A DNA stretch of 64,000 nt from JAEUJM01 sp041918615 (GTDB lineage Bacteria > Actinomycetota > Acidimicrobiia > Acidimicrobiales > DATDAH01). Each line of letters begins with the position of its first letter. Position 1 is the stretch's first letter. Shown here piece by piece: positions 7,929 to 16,852 of the stretch. The translations under genes and the position numbers were made by a program. The notes under the pieces are model-generated. The model was not told where the DNA came from. It did no database searches and worked only from the letters and a program-made list of their open reading frames with translations. Location: the NCBI GenBank assembly GCA_041918615.1, contig JAYRVH010000010.1, forward strand, positions 62,001 through 126,000, given 5' to 3'.

Positions 7929-9694
7929 CACGATGCCCCCTCGGTGGCCAGCTCGAGATCATCGGCGGTGGCCCGTCGCTCGGGGATCCCGAACCAGCCG
8001 GGACGGTTGCCCAGCCGCTTGCTGTGCACCATGAGCGAGACCATCGGTCGGAGCAGGAAGTAGAAGGCGGCGAGGTCGAGCAGCGCCGCGAGCCCCAGGT
8101 AGAACGCAAAGCCGCGCACGGCGCCCACGGTGAGGAAGTACAGGATCGCGGCACCGATGAGCGACGCTGAGTCGGCCTTGACGATGGTGGAGAAGGCCGA
8201 GGAGAACGAGCGGTCGACCGAGGAGCGCAGGGTCCGACCGTTGTGCACGTCCTCCTTCAGGTGCTCGTAGTACACCACGTTGGAATCGAGGGAGATGCCG
8301 ATGGACACGATGATGCCCGTCACCCCCGAGAGGGTGAGTGCCAGGCCCCGCGTCTCGCCGAGGTAGGCGATGATCGTGTAGAGCATCATGGCGGCAATGA
8401 CGAGGCTGAGCATCGCCGCCACCCCGAGCAGCCGGTAGTACAGGACCATGAACAAGGTGGCGATCGCCAGGCCGATGAGGCCGGCCACCAGGCCGGCCTG
8501 CAGGGCGTCCTTGCCGAGGGTGGCCGAGACGGTCTGGGTCTGCTGCGGCTCGAGCTCGACCGGCAACGATCCGTAGCGGAGCACCAGGGCGAGGTCCTTC
8601 GCGCTGCCCTCGTCGAAGCTCCCGCTGATCTGGATCTGATCGCGTGAGAACGACGGCTCGTTGATGGTCGGGGCCGAGATCACCTGCCCGTCGAGCACGA
8701 TGGCCAACTGCTTGCTGGGGCAGGTCGGCGCGCCCGTGTTGCACTGGCCCGCGACGGCGTTGAACTTGTCGATGCCGTCGGCCCCGGCCTTGAAGACGGG
8801 GTTCACCAGCCACTCGTTGTTCGGGAAGGTGGCCGAGGCATCGCTCAGGGCATCGCCCTTGAGCGCGGTGGGCCCCATCCAGTACAGCTGCACCCAGCAC
8901 TTCGTGGGATCGGCGGGATCGACGTCGCAGTTCGGGTCGACTTCGGGCAGGATCACCGAGTCCCGTGCCCGATCATCGACCCGACGGGTGATGCCGTTGC
9001 TGTTGAGATCGGTGGGCGGGGCGGTGCATCCCGAAACCGCCCCGTCGGTGGTGGCGGGAACGGGGACGGCGGTCGACGGCACGTCCGATCCGGCCGGGCC
9101 GGTCGTGGCCGTGGCGGCCGGTGCCGTCGTCGCGGCCGGTGCCTCGGTGGTGCCGGTCTGGAGCCCGGCAGCGCTCTCGCCCTCCACGAAGCCCGGAGGA
9201 GGCAGGCCGACCGTGCCGTCGGTGGCCGAGGAGCTCGTGGTCGGGATGCTCGTCGTCGCCCCTCCGGGGACGCTCGTGGTCGAACCCCCCGCGGCGGTGG
9301 TCGGCGTCGTCGGCGTCGTCGGGGTGGTCGCTTCTGCCCCCGGCCCCGGCAGCACGCCGCAGACGGGGCGGAAGCGCAGCTCGGCGGTCTGACCGACCAG
9401 GTCGAGCGCCCGGCTCTGGTTCTCCACACCGGGAAGCTGGACGAGGATCGTGTCTCCCTGACGGGAGATGTCGGGCTCGGCCACGCCCAGGGCGTCGACC
9501 CGGCTCCGGATGATGTCGATCGCCTGGTCGAGTTGGTCGCTCGGCACGTCGTTGGCCGGCTGGAGGACCACCGACACGCCACCTTGGAGGTCGAGGCCAA
9601 GGAGCGGCTTGTAGTCGAGCGCCAGCACCGCGCCGAAGGTACCGAACACCAAGATGAGGAACGCTATGAGACCGCGCAGGCCCTTCCGCTTCAA
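7928..9694 (-). CDS. secD: Protein translocase subunit SecD, with a long Thr/Pro/Ala-rich insertion
   Basis: SecD is the larger subunit of the SecDF export motor. It has an N-terminal membrane helix, the DLQGGVSVVLQP signature near residue 35, the P1 domain, and six C-terminal helices with the conserved GVTGIIVSIGISLDSNVVYYE region. Between about residues 112 and 220 the P1 domain is interrupted by roughly 110 residues of Thr, Pro, Ala and Ser (TTPTTPTTPTT, TTSVPGGATTS and similar). A cysteine lies on each side (FRPVCGVL and VSGCTAPP). Some actinobacterial SecDs carry linkers here, but this one is long. The start is TTG at 9694 with AGGGG upstream, 12 bases after yajC. Confidence 0.94.
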   Translation of the reverse strand: MKRKGLRGLIAFLILVFGTFGAVLALDYKPLLGLDLQGGVSVVLQPANDVPSDQLDQAIDIIRSRVDALGVAEPDISRQGDTILVQLPGVENQSRALDLVGQTAELRFRPVCGVLPGPGAEATTPTTPTTPTTAAGGSTTSVPGGATTSIPTTSSSATDGTVGLPPPGFVEGESAAGLQTGTTEAPAATTAPAATATTGPAGSDVPSTAVPVPATTDGAVSGCTAPPTDLNSNGITRRVDDRARDSVILPEVDPNCDVDPADPTKCWVQLYWMGPTALKGDALSDASATFPNNEWLVNPVFKAGADGIDKFNAVAGQCNTGAPTCPSKQLAIVLDGQVISAPTINEPSFSRDQIQISGSFDEGSAKDLALVLRYGSLPVELEPQQTQTVSATLGKDALQAGLVAGLIGLAIATLFMVLYYRLLGVAAMLSLVIAAMMLYTIIAYLGETRGLALTLSGVTGIIVSIGISLDSNVVYYEHLKEDVHNGRTLRSSVDRSFSSAFSTIVKADSASLIGAAILYFLTVGAVRGFAFYLGLAALLDLAAFYFLLRPMVSLMVHSKRLGNRPGWFGIPERRATADDLELATEGAS

Positions 9695-9706
9695 TGCAGG
9701 CCCCTG

Positions 9707-10006
9707 CTACGACTTGCCGGATGCCGCATCGGCATCCGAGTCATCGTCGCCCGGCGATTCGTACTCGACCAGTTCGGCCACCGCGTCACGGGCGATGCGC
9801 AACTCGACACCGTCGGCCACCTCCAGAAGCATCACGTCGCCGTCGATGGCGGTGACCTGGCCGTAGACACCTCCGGTGCTCATGATCTCGTCACCCACCT
9901 CGAGCGAGGCGACGAGTTGCTGATGCTCCTTCACCTTCTGCTGCTGGGGGCGAATCAACAGGAAGTAGAAAGCGGGGATCATCAACAGCAGGAGGACGAT
10001 TTGCAT
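9707..10006 (-). CDS. yajC: Preprotein translocase accessory subunit YajC
   Basis: YajC is a small single-pass protein that associates with SecDF. The 99 residues start with the membrane helix IVLLLLMIPAFYFLLIR, then the family signature RPQQQKVKEHQQLV, then a small domain with GDEIMSTGGVYGQV. The acidic, low-complexity tail (SPGDDDSDADAASGKS) is usual for the family. It sits 12 bases upstream of secD and follows tgt on the same strand, the widespread tgt-yajC-secD-secF order. Confidence 0.95.
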   Translation of the reverse strand: MQIVLLLLMIPAFYFLLIRPQQQKVKEHQQLVASLEVGDEIMSTGGVYGQVTAIDGDVMLLEVADGVELRIARDAVAELVEYESPGDDDSDADAASGKS

Positions 10007-10077
10007 GGGGGGTCCGGCGGGTCGGAGACAGGGGTGGGGCGCCGAGGCACGTACACGTCGGCAACCGGCGGGTCAGG

Positions 10078-11184
10078 CTAGCCCCAAACCGCGGCGATGT
10101 CGGATCGCAGGGCGCCGAGGGTGCCGTTGAAGATGGCGTCCCGCGCCGACCGCACCAGCGCGAAGGTCCACGCCAGGTTGTGGAGGGTCACCAGCCGAGC
10201 GCCCGTGGGCTCGGTGACCGACAGCAGGTGGCGGAGGTAGCCCCTCGACCAGCGTCGGCAAACCTCACAGGGACAGGCCGGGTCGAGCGGGCCGTCGTCG
10301 GTGGCGTTGGCGGCGTTCTTCACGTTGAGCCGCCCGACCGACGTGAGGACGGTGCCGTGCCTGGCCAGACGGGTCGGCAACACGCAGTCGAAGAGGTCGA
10401 CGCCGAGCGCGACGGCCTCGACGAGCCCGACGGGGTCGCCCACCCCCATCAGGTAGCGCGGCCGGTCGGCGGGCAGGAGCGCCGTCGTGGCCGCCAGCGC
10501 GGGCAACAGCAGGTCGCGGGGCTCCCCGACAGAGAGCCCACCGATGCCGTAGCCGTCGAAGCCGACAGCGAGGGTCCGCTCGGTGCTCTCGACCCGTCGG
10601 CCCACGTCGACGCCACCCTGCACGATGCCGAACTGGTTCTGGCCGGCCGGCGCCCGGCCGGTGTCGAGCGCGGTCCCGTGGGACGTTCGGGCCCTCGCCG
10701 CCCATTCGGCCGTACGCCGGACCGCCGTCTGCACCGCGGCATCGGTGGCCGGCCACGGCGGGCACACGTCGAGCACCATGGTGATGTCGGCCCCGAGCGC
10801 CGCCTGGACCTCGACGGCGCCTTCGGGGGTCAGCCGGTGGGTGCTGCCGTCGTAGGTCGAGCGGAACGTGACACCGTCGTCGTCCACCGACGGGTCGAGC
10901 GAGAAGACCTGATAGCCGCCGGAGTCGGTGAGCAGGTGACCGTCCCAGCCCATGAACCGGTGCAGGCGACCCAGGCCCTCGACGATCCCGGCGCCCGGCC
11001 GCAGCATCAGGTGGTAGGTGTTGGCGAGCACCACCGAGGCACCGAGGCCTTCGAGGTCGGGGCTCGACAGGGTTCGGACGGCACCGCGTGTGCCGACCGG
11101 CATGAAGCAGGGCGTGGCGAAGGAACCACGCGACGTCACGACCGTGCCGGCCCGTGCCGGCCCGTCCGTCGCGTCGACCCGCAT
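10078..11184 (-). CDS. tgt: tRNA-guanine transglycosylase
   Basis: Tgt exchanges guanine-34 of GUN-anticodon tRNAs for the preQ1 base in queuosine synthesis. The 368-residue TIM-barrel protein has the substrate-pocket region LTDSGGYQVFSL, the catalytic-Asp region (VGVDLFDCVLPTRLARHG), and the zinc site CPCEVCRR followed downstream by the ligand His in TLHNLAW. Length is normal. The start at 11184 (MRVDATDG) was chosen because an earlier in-frame start would run deep into queA, and it lies eight bases past the queA stop. Together with queA it implies queuosine-modified tRNA, although no preQ1 biosynthesis genes are in the window. Confidence 0.95.
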   Translation of the reverse strand: MRVDATDGPARAGTVVTSRGSFATPCFMPVGTRGAVRTLSSPDLEGLGASVVLANTYHLMLRPGAGIVEGLGRLHRFMGWDGHLLTDSGGYQVFSLDPSVDDDGVTFRSTYDGSTHRLTPEGAVEVQAALGADITMVLDVCPPWPATDAAVQTAVRRTAEWAARARTSHGTALDTGRAPAGQNQFGIVQGGVDVGRRVESTERTLAVGFDGYGIGGLSVGEPRDLLLPALAATTALLPADRPRYLMGVGDPVGLVEAVALGVDLFDCVLPTRLARHGTVLTSVGRLNVKNAANATDDGPLDPACPCEVCRRWSRGYLRHLLSVTEPTGARLVTLHNLAWTFALVRSARDAIFNGTLGALRSDIAAVWG

Positions 11185-11192
11185 GAGGAGGC

Positions 11193-12260
11193 TCAGGGCT
11201 CCCCTCCCCGATCGGCGTCGAATGGCGGGCCGGGCAGGAACATGGCGTCGCCGAACGAGAGGAACCGGTAGCCCTCGGCCCGGGCCGTCGCGTACAGCGC
11301 CCGCCATCGGTCGCCCACGAAGGCGTCGACGAGCACCAGCAGCGACGACCGGGGCACGTGGAAGTTCGTCAAGAGGGCTCCGACGACCCCGAAGTGGTGG
11401 CCGCGTCGGATGTAGAGGTCGGTCGGACCTTCGAGCGCGCCGCTCGCGGCCGCGCTCTCGAGCGCCCGGACCGTGGTCGTCCCCACCGCCACCACCCGTC
11501 TCGCGGCATCGCACGCGGCCATGGTCTCCTCGGGCACGCGGTACTGCTCGACGTGCACCCGGTGGTCGGCCACGTCATCGACCATGATCGGCCGGAAGGT
11601 CCCCAGACCGACCGCGAGCTCGACCGTCGCGACCCTGGCCCCGCGTTCGATGCAGCGGGCGAGCACCGCCGTCGTGAGGTGCAGGCCGGCCGTGGGCGCG
11701 GCCACCGACGACGGCCGATTCGCGTACACCGTCTGGTAGCGCTCGGGATCGACCAGCGGCTCGTGGATGTAGGGCGGCAGCGCGACCTCGCCGACGGCCA
11801 GCACTTCGTCCTCCGGGCGCAGCAACTCGATCACGCGTCGGCCGTCGGCCAGATGCCCGCCGACCTCGACGACATCGACCTGGGAGCCGTCGGCACCCGG
11901 CCCCGACAGGCGCGTGCCCGGCCGCACCCGGCGCCCGGGGCGCACGAGGGCCTCCCAGGAACAGCCCGTGCCGTCGCCGACCAGGCGCTCGAGCAGGAGG
12001 ACCTCGACGGCCCCGCCGGTGGCCTTCCTCAGGTGGAGGCGCGCCGACCGCACACGCGTGTCGTTGACGACCAGCAGGTCGCCCTCGCCGACGAGATCGG
12101 GGAGATCGGACACGACCCGGTGCTCGGCCGGCATCGATGGGCCGCGATCGACGAGGAGCCTGGCCGAATCCCGCGGCTCCAGCGGCACCTGGGCGATGGC
12201 CGCCGGGTCCAGCACGTAGTCGAAAGCGACGGTCGGCGCCGCGAGATCAGTCCTCCCCAT
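11193..12260 (-). CDS. queA: S-adenosylmethionine:tRNA ribosyltransferase-isomerase
   Basis: QueA transfers the ribosyl part of SAM to preQ1-modified tRNA, forming epoxyqueuosine. The 355 residues carry the family blocks DYVLDPAAIAQVPLEPRDSARLL near the N-terminus, LVVNDTRVRSARL, PPYIH, SVAAPTAGLH and GTTTVRALES, and end with LTNFHVPRSSLLVLV. Length and motif order are standard. Its ATG lies 14 bases inside the 3' end of the preceding amidohydrolase gene and its stop is eight bases from tgt, so all three are likely co-translated. Confidence 0.96.
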   Translation of the reverse strand: MGRTDLAAPTVAFDYVLDPAAIAQVPLEPRDSARLLVDRGPSMPAEHRVVSDLPDLVGEGDLLVVNDTRVRSARLHLRKATGGAVEVLLLERLVGDGTGCSWEALVRPGRRVRPGTRLSGPGADGSQVDVVEVGGHLADGRRVIELLRPEDEVLAVGEVALPPYIHEPLVDPERYQTVYANRPSSVAAPTAGLHLTTAVLARCIERGARVATVELAVGLGTFRPIMVDDVADHRVHVEQYRVPEETMAACDAARRVVAVGTTTVRALESAAASGALEGPTDLYIRRGHHFGVVGALLTNFHVPRSSLLVLVDAFVGDRWRALYATARAEGYRFLSFGDAMFLPGPPFDADRGGEP

Positions 12261-13455
12261 ACGCGGTGAGCGCCGTCAGTGCCGTTCGGGTGAGCAGACG
12301 CACCCCGACCGCGATGGCCGACTCGTCGACATCGAAGGTGCTGGCATGGATGTCGAGGGCCTTGGTGGCTCCGCGTGGTCGGACGCCGAGCCGGGCGTAC
12401 GAGCCGGGCACCTTCTCGAGGAACCACGAGAAGTCCTCGTTGCCCACGCTCTGGGCCGTGGGCACCACGGCCTCGGGCCCGAGCGCGAGCCGGGCCGCGT
12501 CCCGGAAGACCTCGGTGGCTCGCTCGTCGTTCTCCGTGGGCGGCGACCCTCGTTGGTAGTCGAGCTCGTACGTGGCCCCGAACGGTGCCACGATCGAGGC
12601 CAGGAGGCGCTCGATCACCACCGGCGCCTCGTCCCAGGTCTCGCGGCCCTGGGTCCGCAACGTGGCCATGAGCACCGCACTCGACGGGATGACGTTGGCG
12701 GCATGGCCGCTCTGCACCGAGCCGAACACCAGTGTGGGCGCATCGCGGAGGTCCGAGAGCTTGGCGAACCCCGCGGGGAGATCACCGATGATGCGGCCGG
12801 CGATGTGGATCAGGTCGGCGGTGAGGTGCGGCCGGGCGGTGTGCCCCCCCGGGCCGTGGAGGCGGATCAGGATGCGGTCGGCCGCCGCGGTGATGGGGCC
12901 GACCCGCATGCCGACGAGGCCGACGTCGAGCGACGGGTCGCAGTGCAGCGCGTAGATGACGTCGACATCGTCGATGACGCTGGTGCGGGCGAGGAGGTCG
13001 GCCCCGCCGGGCATGGCCTCCTCGGCCGGCTGGAAGAGCAGCCGGACCCGGCCGCCGACACCCGACGCGGGCAGGATGTCGGCCAGCGCCAGCGCGGTGC
13101 CGAGCAGGATCGCGGTGTGGACGTCGTGACCGCAGGCATGGCAGACCCCCGGAACCGTGCTGCGGTAGGGAACGTCCTTCTCGTCGTCGAGGGGCAGGGC
13201 GTCGAGGTCGGCCCGCAGCGCCACGGTGGGGCCGGCGGCCGGGTCGCCGAGATCGAGGACGAGTCCCGTGTCGGTGGTCAACGGCTCGGGCGCCAGGCCC
13301 GCCACCGACAGCCGCGAGTTCACCAGCGCGGTGGTCTCGTGCTCGTGCCAGCTCAGCTCGGGATGGGCGTGGAGCTGGCGCCGGAAGGCGATGAGCTCTT
13401 CCTCGTGGCCGGCAAGGAACCGATCGATCTGCGTGTCGAGGGAGTCGGCGGTCAT
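12247..13455 (-). CDS. M20-family amidohydrolase (M20D, hippurate hydrolase-like)
   Basis: This 402-residue protein resembles metal-dependent amidohydrolases that cleave N-acyl amino acids or related amides. Visible features are HPELSWHEHETT near residue 30, the metal-site motif CHACGHDVHTA near residue 110, the FQPAEEAMPGGA block with the catalytic Glu-Glu pair, and a dimerisation lid domain around GPGGHTARPH. No signal peptide is present, so it is cytoplasmic. The ATG at 13455 overlaps the stop of the GCS2-family ligase as ATGA, and its own 3' end overlaps queA. A coupled ligase and amidohydrolase suggests a shared small amide or peptide substrate, which the sequence does not identify. Confidence 0.85.
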   Translation of the reverse strand: MTADSLDTQIDRFLAGHEEELIAFRRQLHAHPELSWHEHETTALVNSRLSVAGLAPEPLTTDTGLVLDLGDPAAGPTVALRADLDALPLDDEKDVPYRSTVPGVCHACGHDVHTAILLGTALALADILPASGVGGRVRLLFQPAEEAMPGGADLLARTSVIDDVDVIYALHCDPSLDVGLVGMRVGPITAAADRILIRLHGPGGHTARPHLTADLIHIAGRIIGDLPAGFAKLSDLRDAPTLVFGSVQSGHAANVIPSSAVLMATLRTQGRETWDEAPVVIERLLASIVAPFGATYELDYQRGSPPTENDERATEVFRDAARLALGPEAVVPTAQSVGNEDFSWFLEKVPGSYARLGVRPRGATKALDIHASTFDVDESAIAVGVRLLTRTALTALTAYGED

Positions 13456-14603
13456 CGGGTCACCAACGACCCTGGCTGGTCGGTGTCGAGCTCACGCACG
13501 AGCGAGTCGACCACGGCCACGAGCGAGTGGTGCTCGGCCATGACCGTCCGCTGGCGCTCGTAGCTGGCGCCGTGCCGGAGGATCTCGCGCACGCTGGCCA
13601 GCTCGTCGACGCAGTCCAGGCGCTGCGCGATCGGGGCGAGCTCGTCCAGCAGCTCGGAGATGCCCTCACGGATGGGCTGGCAGGCACCCTGGTCATCGAC
13701 GATGAGCGCCGCATCGAGCCCGTGGCGGGCGGCGCGCCACTTGTTCTGACGGAGGATCCACTCGCGGGGCATCGGCAGTTGGTACCCCCGGTCGTGGAGG
13801 GTGTCGAGCCAGTGCACGAGCGACTGGGCCAGCGCTGCCAGCGACGCCACCTCGCGGAGCGTCGGGATGCCGTCACACATCCGCAGCTCGACGGTGCCGA
13901 AGTCGGGGTGGGGCCGAATGTCCCACCACACCTCGCGGACCGTGCCGATCGCCTCGGCGGACACGAGCGTCTCCATGAACTGCTCGAAGTCCGCCCAGTT
14001 CACGATCTGCTCGGGGAGCCCGGCGGTGGGCAGGCCCTCGAAGATCTTGCTGCGGCTGGACGCGAGGCCGGTGTCGAAGCCATCGGAGAACGGGCTCGAG
14101 GCCGACAGTGCCAGCAGGTGCGGGATGTAGCCGGACAGCGCGTTGGCGATGGCCACGGCCTTCTGCGGCGAGCGCACGCCGACATGGAAGTGCACGCCGA
14201 AGATCTGGAGCCGTTGGGCCATCCATGCCATCTCCTCGACCAGCACCCGGTAGCGGTCGTCGGGTGTGATGACCTGGTCCTGCCAGTCGGAGAAGGGGTG
14301 GGTGCCCGAGCAGAGCAGGGCCAGGTTGCGCTTGTCGGCCTCGGCCCGCACCTCGTCCAGCGTGCCGGCGAGGTCGGCCTTCGCCTCGCGGACGGTGTGG
14401 CAGATGCCGGTGATGACCTCGACCGTGCACTCGAACAGCTCGTGCTTCGCCTTGGGGTGCTCGCCACCTGGATGGCCCGCGCCGATCGCCTCGAGGATCG
14501 CCGAAGCATGGCTGGCCAGCTGGCGGGTGTCGCGGTCGACGAGCTCGAACTCGACCTCGACCCCCAGGCTGGGGCCAACGGAGCTGTTGAAGTCGATGTG
14601 CAG
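13452..14603 (-). CDS. GCS2-family carboxylate-amine ligase (YbdK-like glutamate-cysteine ligase family)
   Basis: The protein belongs to the glutamate-cysteine ligase type 2 fold, which forms an amide bond at the expense of ATP. The N-terminus FNSSVGPSLGVEVEFELVD is the family opening. Further blocks are HELFECTVEV, the GTHPFSDWQDQ stretch, FGVHFHVGV, WWDIRPHPDFGTVELR and QNKWRAARHGLDA. Homologues begin at the equivalent of HIDFN, which here follows CTG at 14603. No ATG, GTG or TTG lies nearby, and the only canonical upstream start (ATG 14708) would overlap ruvB by about 90 bases, so the start is uncertain. The real substrate of most members is unknown; glutathione synthesis is unlikely in an actinobacterium with mycothiol genes. 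It is coupled to the M20 gene by ATGA. Confidence 0.85.
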   Translation of the reverse strand: MHIDFNSSVGPSLGVEVEFELVDRDTRQLASHASAILEAIGAGHPGGEHPKAKHELFECTVEVITGICHTVREAKADLAGTLDEVRAEADKRNLALLCSGTHPFSDWQDQVITPDDRYRVLVEEMAWMAQRLQIFGVHFHVGVRSPQKAVAIANALSGYIPHLLALSASSPFSDGFDTGLASSRSKIFEGLPTAGLPEQIVNWADFEQFMETLVSAEAIGTVREVWWDIRPHPDFGTVELRMCDGIPTLREVASLAALAQSLVHWLDTLHDRGYQLPMPREWILRQNKWRAARHGLDAALIVDDQGACQPIREGISELLDELAPIAQRLDCVDELASVREILRHGASYERQRTVMAEHHSLVAVVDSLVRELDTDQPGSLVTR

Positions 14604-14614
14604 AGGACCCGAGA

Positions 14615-15694
14615 CTACAGCGGCGGGGCGGCGTCGAAGAGACCCGGGCCCGCCGGCGATGCTCCGCGACGCTCGGGAGGCGGCGGCGTGAGGCCGACGT
14701 GGGCCCATGCGGCGGGGGTGACGACCCGCCCCTGGGGTGTCCGCATGAGCAGGCCCTGCTGGATGAGGAAGGGCTCGTAGACGTCCTCCACGGTCTCGGT
14801 CGGCTCGCCCACGCTGATCGCGAGGGTCTTCAGGCCGACCGGGCCGCCGCTGAACAGGTCGCAGATCGCGAGCAGGATGGCCCGGTCGACCTTGTCGAGA
14901 CCCAGGTTGTCGACACCGAACAGCGCGAGGCCGCGATGCGCCGTGTCCTCGTCGACCACACCCTCGGCCCGCACCTCGGCGAAGTCGCGGACGCGGCGCA
15001 GAAGGCGGTTGGCGATACGTGGCGTGCCGCGCGACCGCGACGCGATCTCGCGACCACCGGCCGTGTCCACCGGCACGCCCAGGATCTCGGCGGTGCGTCC
15101 CACGATCAGCTCGAGGTCGTCCGCCTCGTAGTAGTCGAGGCGCGCCACGAGTCCGAAGCGGTCGCGCAAGGGCCCCGTGATCAGGCCGGTGCGGGTGGTC
15201 GCCCCCACGAGGGTGAAGCGGGGCAGGTCGAGCCGGATGGACCGGGCCGCGGGCCCCTTGCCCAGCACGATGTCCAGCTGGAAGTCCTCCATGGCCGGGT
15301 AGAGGACCTCTTCGACCGCACGCGAGAGCCGGTGGATCTCGTCGATGAAGAGAACGTCGCCCTCGTCGAGCTTGGTGATGATGGCGGCGAGGTCGCCGGC
15401 CCGGTCGAGGGCCGGGCCCGACGTGACATGCATGGCCACGCCCATCTCGGTGGCGACGATGCTCGACAGGGTGGTCTTGCCGAGGCCCGGAGGCCCGGCG
15501 AACAGCAGGTGGTCGGCGGCCTGCCCGCGCTTGCGGGCGGCCTCGAGGATGATGCGGAGGCGTTCCTTGAGCTCGCGCTGACCGACGAACTCGTCGAGGT
15601 CGCGCGGCCGGAGCCCGACCTCGTCGACGGCCTCGTCGAGCGCCTCGTCCTCGGTCGCATGTGGCGTGAGCAGCTCTTCTCTCACCCTTCCCAT
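14615..15694 (-). CDS. ruvB: Holliday junction branch migration ATPase RuvB
   Basis: RuvB is the hexameric motor that, with RuvA, moves Holliday junctions. The 359 residues include the N-terminal LRPRDLDEFVGQ block, Walker A GPPGLGKTT, Walker B LFIDEIHRL, the sensor 1 segment VGATTRTGLIT, the arginine finger region PLRDRFG, and the C-terminal winged helix with FLIQQGLLMRTPQGR. The last 25 residues are a Pro/Gly-rich extension. The ATG at 15694 gives the usual MGRVREELL start. It is 55 bases after ruvA on the same strand and 11 bases before the GCS2 gene. Confidence 0.97.
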   Translation of the reverse strand: MGRVREELLTPHATEDEALDEAVDEVGLRPRDLDEFVGQRELKERLRIILEAARKRGQAADHLLFAGPPGLGKTTLSSIVATEMGVAMHVTSGPALDRAGDLAAIITKLDEGDVLFIDEIHRLSRAVEEVLYPAMEDFQLDIVLGKGPAARSIRLDLPRFTLVGATTRTGLITGPLRDRFGLVARLDYYEADDLELIVGRTAEILGVPVDTAGGREIASRSRGTPRIANRLLRRVRDFAEVRAEGVVDEDTAHRGLALFGVDNLGLDKVDRAILLAICDLFSGGPVGLKTLAISVGEPTETVEDVYEPFLIQQGLLMRTPQGRVVTPAAWAHVGLTPPPPERRGASPAGPGLFDAAPPL

Positions 15695-15749
15695 CCCGTC
15701 ATGCGTCGGACCCGATCACCAGGGACGCCCGATCACGACGCCTGCCCGA

Positions 15750-16355
15750 TCACGATGCCACGGCCAGGCGCTGGAGCGCGACACGCAGGAGCAGCGCGGC
15801 GTCGCCCTCGTCGGGCAGGTCGTGCAGCGCGTCGCGAATCTCGTCGGCGCCGTACCCGAGCCCGCTCAGCGCATCGTGCACGTCCCGACGCGAGGACGAG
15901 AGCGCCCCGGGGTCGCCGACGTCGAGCCGGGTGAGGTCGAGGTCACCGAGGTCGAGGCTGGACTTGAGCTCGACCAGGAGTCGGGTGGCGGTCTTGCGGC
16001 CCACGCCGGGCACGAGGCACAACGCGTCGAGGTCGTCGTCGGCCAGCACCTGTTGGAGGCCGACGGGCGCGTGCACGGACAGGATCGCCAGCGCGAGCGC
16101 CGGACCGACTCCGTGGGCACCGAGCAGCGCCTCGAAGCAGCGACGCTCCTCTCGGGTGGCGAAGCCGTAGAGGGTCTGGGCGTCTTCACGGATGTGGTGG
16201 TGGATGTGGAGGAACACCTCGCCCCCCAGGTCACCGACGCCGTGGGCGGTGGCCGGGGCGACGGTGACCCGGTAGCCCACCCCACCCACCTCGACCAGCA
16301 CCTCGCGTGCGTCGGCGCCCCGATCCAGCAGCGTTCCCCGCAGTGAGCCGATCAC
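15750..16355 (-). CDS. ruvA: Holliday junction DNA helicase subunit RuvA
   Basis: RuvA binds four-way junctions and loads RuvB. The 201-residue protein starts MIGSLRGTLL, followed by the OB-fold domain (VEVGGVGYRV), helix-hairpin-helix domains (FEALLGAHGVGPALALAIL and LVPGVGRKTATRLLVELK), and the C-terminal RuvB-contacting domain (DVHDALSGLGYGADEI). The start is GTG at 16355 overlapping the ruvC stop as GTGA, so ruvC and ruvA are translationally coupled. The frame is open far upstream, but only as the complement of the ABC transporter gene. Confidence 0.96.
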   Translation of the reverse strand: MIGSLRGTLLDRGADAREVLVEVGGVGYRVTVAPATAHGVGDLGGEVFLHIHHHIREDAQTLYGFATREERRCFEALLGAHGVGPALALAILSVHAPVGLQQVLADDDLDALCLVPGVGRKTATRLLVELKSSLDLGDLDLTRLDVGDPGALSSSRRDVHDALSGLGYGADEIRDALHDLPDEGDAALLLRVALQRLAVAS

Positions 16356-16852
16356 CGCAGGGCCCGCTCGGCGGCAAGGCGCGAGGGCTCGTACGCGAGG
16401 TGGCAGAGCGCGAGCGCGGCCGCGTCGGCCGCGTCGGCCGGCCGAGGGGGCTCGGGAAGCCGAAGGAGGGTCTGCACCATCTGCTGCACCTGCTCCTTGT
16501 CGGCCGAGCCATGACCGGCGACCGCCTCCTTGACCTGGTTGGGGGTGTACTGCGCCACGCGGCATCCGGCGGACGCGGCCTCGGCCATGGCGATGCCGCT
16601 GGCCTGGCCCACCGACATGGCCGTGCGCACGTTGACCTGGAAGAACACCCGCTCGACGGCGACGGCGGCGGGCCGGAGCTCGGTGATGAGCGCCCGGAGC
16701 TCGGCCTGGAGCTCGGCGAGCCGGTCGGGGAGAGGGGCGGCGGGGGGCGTGGTGATGACCCCGATCGCGACGGCGCGGGGCCCGTCTCGGTGCCGCTCGA
16801 CGCAGCCGTAGCCACAGCGCGACAAGCCGGGATCGATCCCCAGGACGAACAT
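16352..16852 (-). CDS. ruvC: Crossover junction endodeoxyribonuclease RuvC
   Basis: RuvC resolves Holliday junctions. It is an RNase H-fold nuclease of 166 residues with the acidic active site visible as D7 in GIDPGLSRCGYG, E67 in VAVERVFFQ, and the Asp pair at 140 and 143 in the ADAADAAALALCH block. Length is normal. It leads a minus-strand ruvC-ruvA-ruvB run. The start codon overlaps a near-match to the actinobacterial LexA box (16846-16859). Forty bases away, divergently, begins an ABC exporter; in mycobacteria yebC is upstream of ruvC, so the exporter looks inserted. Confidence 0.95.
   Translation of the reverse strand: MFVLGIDPGLSRCGYGCVERHRDGPRAVAIGVITTPPAAPLPDRLAELQAELRALITELRPAAVAVERVFFQVNVRTAMSVGQASGIAMAEAASAGCRVAQYTPNQVKEAVAGHGSADKEQVQQMVQTLLRLPEPPRPADAADAAALALCHLAYEPSRLAAERALR

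Noticed and set aside
9280..9340. Short tandem GTCGTCGGC-type repeat
   Set aside because: It is the Thr-Thr-Pro coding run in the SecD linker.
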